The translations under genes were made by a program, and so were the position numbers. Below the pieces are notes generated by a model that was not told where the DNA came from, did no database searches, and saw nothing but the letters and a program-made list of their open reading frames with translations. From NCBI GenBank assembly GCA_035610835.1, contig CM069441.1, forward strand, positions 101,801,606 to 101,865,605: 64,000 nt of DNA. The letters are read 5' to 3'. Below are positions 62,841-64,000 of the stretch, piece after piece. The DNA comes from Ophiura sarsii (Eukaryota > Echinodermata > Ophiuroidea > Amphilepidida > Ophiuridae). Numbering within the stretch: the stretch's first letter is position 1; each line of letters starts with the position of its first letter.

Positions 62841-64000
62841 GTGTTTTATACAACATTATGTGCATTTAATTTGTGAACAATCACTTCCCTAAGGGACGGG
62901 GGGGGGGGGGGGGGGGTAGGAAGTTTTTGAAGAAGAAAAAAATTCCCTCTCTATGCAGGCCAACAACAAAAAAATCCCCCGCCCCCCTGATGAGTAAAAA
63001 ACAAAAACACCCCTACCCCCACCCAACTCAATATGAATGAATACATTAAAAAGAAAATTCACCGCCTTCGACGACGCAAAAAAAAAAATTCCCCCTTACG
63101 GCGGCCAAAAAAAAGAAGAAAAATCCCCCCCGAACCCAACTTCCTACCCCGCCCCTGAAAATCTAATGGTGCGTCCCTAAGTCATGTAAGTAAAGGTAGT
63201 GCCATCTTAAACATTTGGTTAGAAAAATATTCCTATCAAATCTTCATGCTTCATGAATGACGTAGAGGGCGATGCTGGACTAACGGACACTTCGCTAATC
63301 TTAACATTTCTAGTAAAGTGATACGAACTTGCAGCTCATTCAGTGGCGTATCTGGGGTCTTTTTCAGGGGGGCAAAGGGTATTTTTTCCCGGTGAACACC
63401 AGTTCGACCCTATTAAGTAAAAAAATTGCACAGCTGGGTTGCTTATTCCAGCGAATGACGTTGCATCCTAAAGTTGATGCGCGCAGCGCGAAATTTTAAC
63501 AACATATCTACACGAATCTGGCCATTATTAAGGTACATTTTTCTTTCAAACGGGCTTCTATAATGATATTCCTGGACAAATGAGCCCGTAGCGCGAGAAA
63601 TTTTGCCATTTTTATACTAAATTGCCCATCATCAAACCGGGCAAGGGGCAAAGTTGTCATTTAGATGGGAATTAAGTAAATCCCTTAGATTTTCTCTTTC
63701 CTTTTTTCCTTTTATCTTCCCCCTTTCCTTTCTTTTCCTTTCCCTTTACCTTCTCTCTTTCTCCCCCTCTCTTTCCTTTCCTTCCCTTTCCTTCCCCTTT
63801 TTCCTTTCCTTTCCCCTTTTCTCTTCCTCTCATCCCTCCCTTCTTCCCTTCTCTCCGAATTTTTTTAGCCCGGTAGTTTGAGCTGACCTTCCCGGTCAAA
63901 GCCTTCTGGGGGGCACTGCGCCCCCTGACTCCCCGGGAGATACGCTACTGAGCTCATTCACGAGCAGGTTGTATTGAATGAGGATGGTTGTGGGTCCAAA
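62841..64000. other. Right end: low-complexity and repeat sequence, no gene
   Basis: Poly-G at 62898-62917, several aaaaaaattccccc tracts, and a long CT-rich tract (63695-63860, tttcctttcc). ggggggcactgcgccccctgactccccgggag near the end resembles other repeat ends in the window. No supported exon. Confidence 0.6.

Noticed and set aside
63654..63899. Frames rich in Ser/Phe or Lys/Gly at the right end
   Set aside because: They follow a long CT-rich tract and are not protein-coding.

Overview
The window looks like animal nuclear DNA: AT-rich, packed with decayed transposons, with short coding exons bounded by GT-AG introns. Hyalin-repeat (HYR) exons, an F-type lectin (fucolectin) fold, Penelope-like retroelements and many 'taggcctat'-type repeats suggest an invertebrate deuterostome, most likely an ambulacrarian (echinoderm or hemichordate). 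The species cannot be named from sequence alone.

The only convincing host gene is a secreted lectin-like gene present three times in alternating orientation. Copy 3 (+ strand, 48342-62248) appears complete in seven exons: signal peptide, an unrecognised Cys-containing module, HYR-a, HYR-b, then three exons that together form one F-type lectin domain ending in TAA. Every intron is phase 1 and the exons join into 417 codons plus stop. The joined lectin domain carries H-x26-R-x-D-x4-R, the published F-type fucose-binding motif. Copy 1 (+, 289-5675) is open and enters from the left window edge at HYR-b. Copy 2 (-, 35179-26866) is a pseudogene: it lacks the first two exons, has a stop in the middle lectin exon, and has lost the motif Asp.

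Layout: copy 1 arm (1 to about 9016, +); spacer of repeats and a TIR element (9.0-16.3 kb); copy 2 arm (about 16.34-38.2 kb, -) carrying a 5.6 kb Penelope-like insertion with a 12-bp target duplication (20.6-26.25 kb), a long ATG microsatellite and several foldback elements; spacer with a second Penelope-like element, a hairpin MITE and a 16-bp minisatellite (38.7-45.4 kb); copy 3 arm (about 45.4-62.26 kb, +); then a 99-bp tandem array and low-complexity sequence. Introns and spacers contain mainly non-autonomous DNA transposons with terminal inverted repeats, tRNA-derived repeats, LINE relics and homopolymer tracts.

The three gene copies most likely arose by successive inverted duplications. 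Copies 1 and 2 are closer to each other than to copy 3. An assembly contribution (collapsed or joined haplotypes) cannot be excluded from sequence alone. No rRNA gene, CRISPR array or bacterial-style operon is present.
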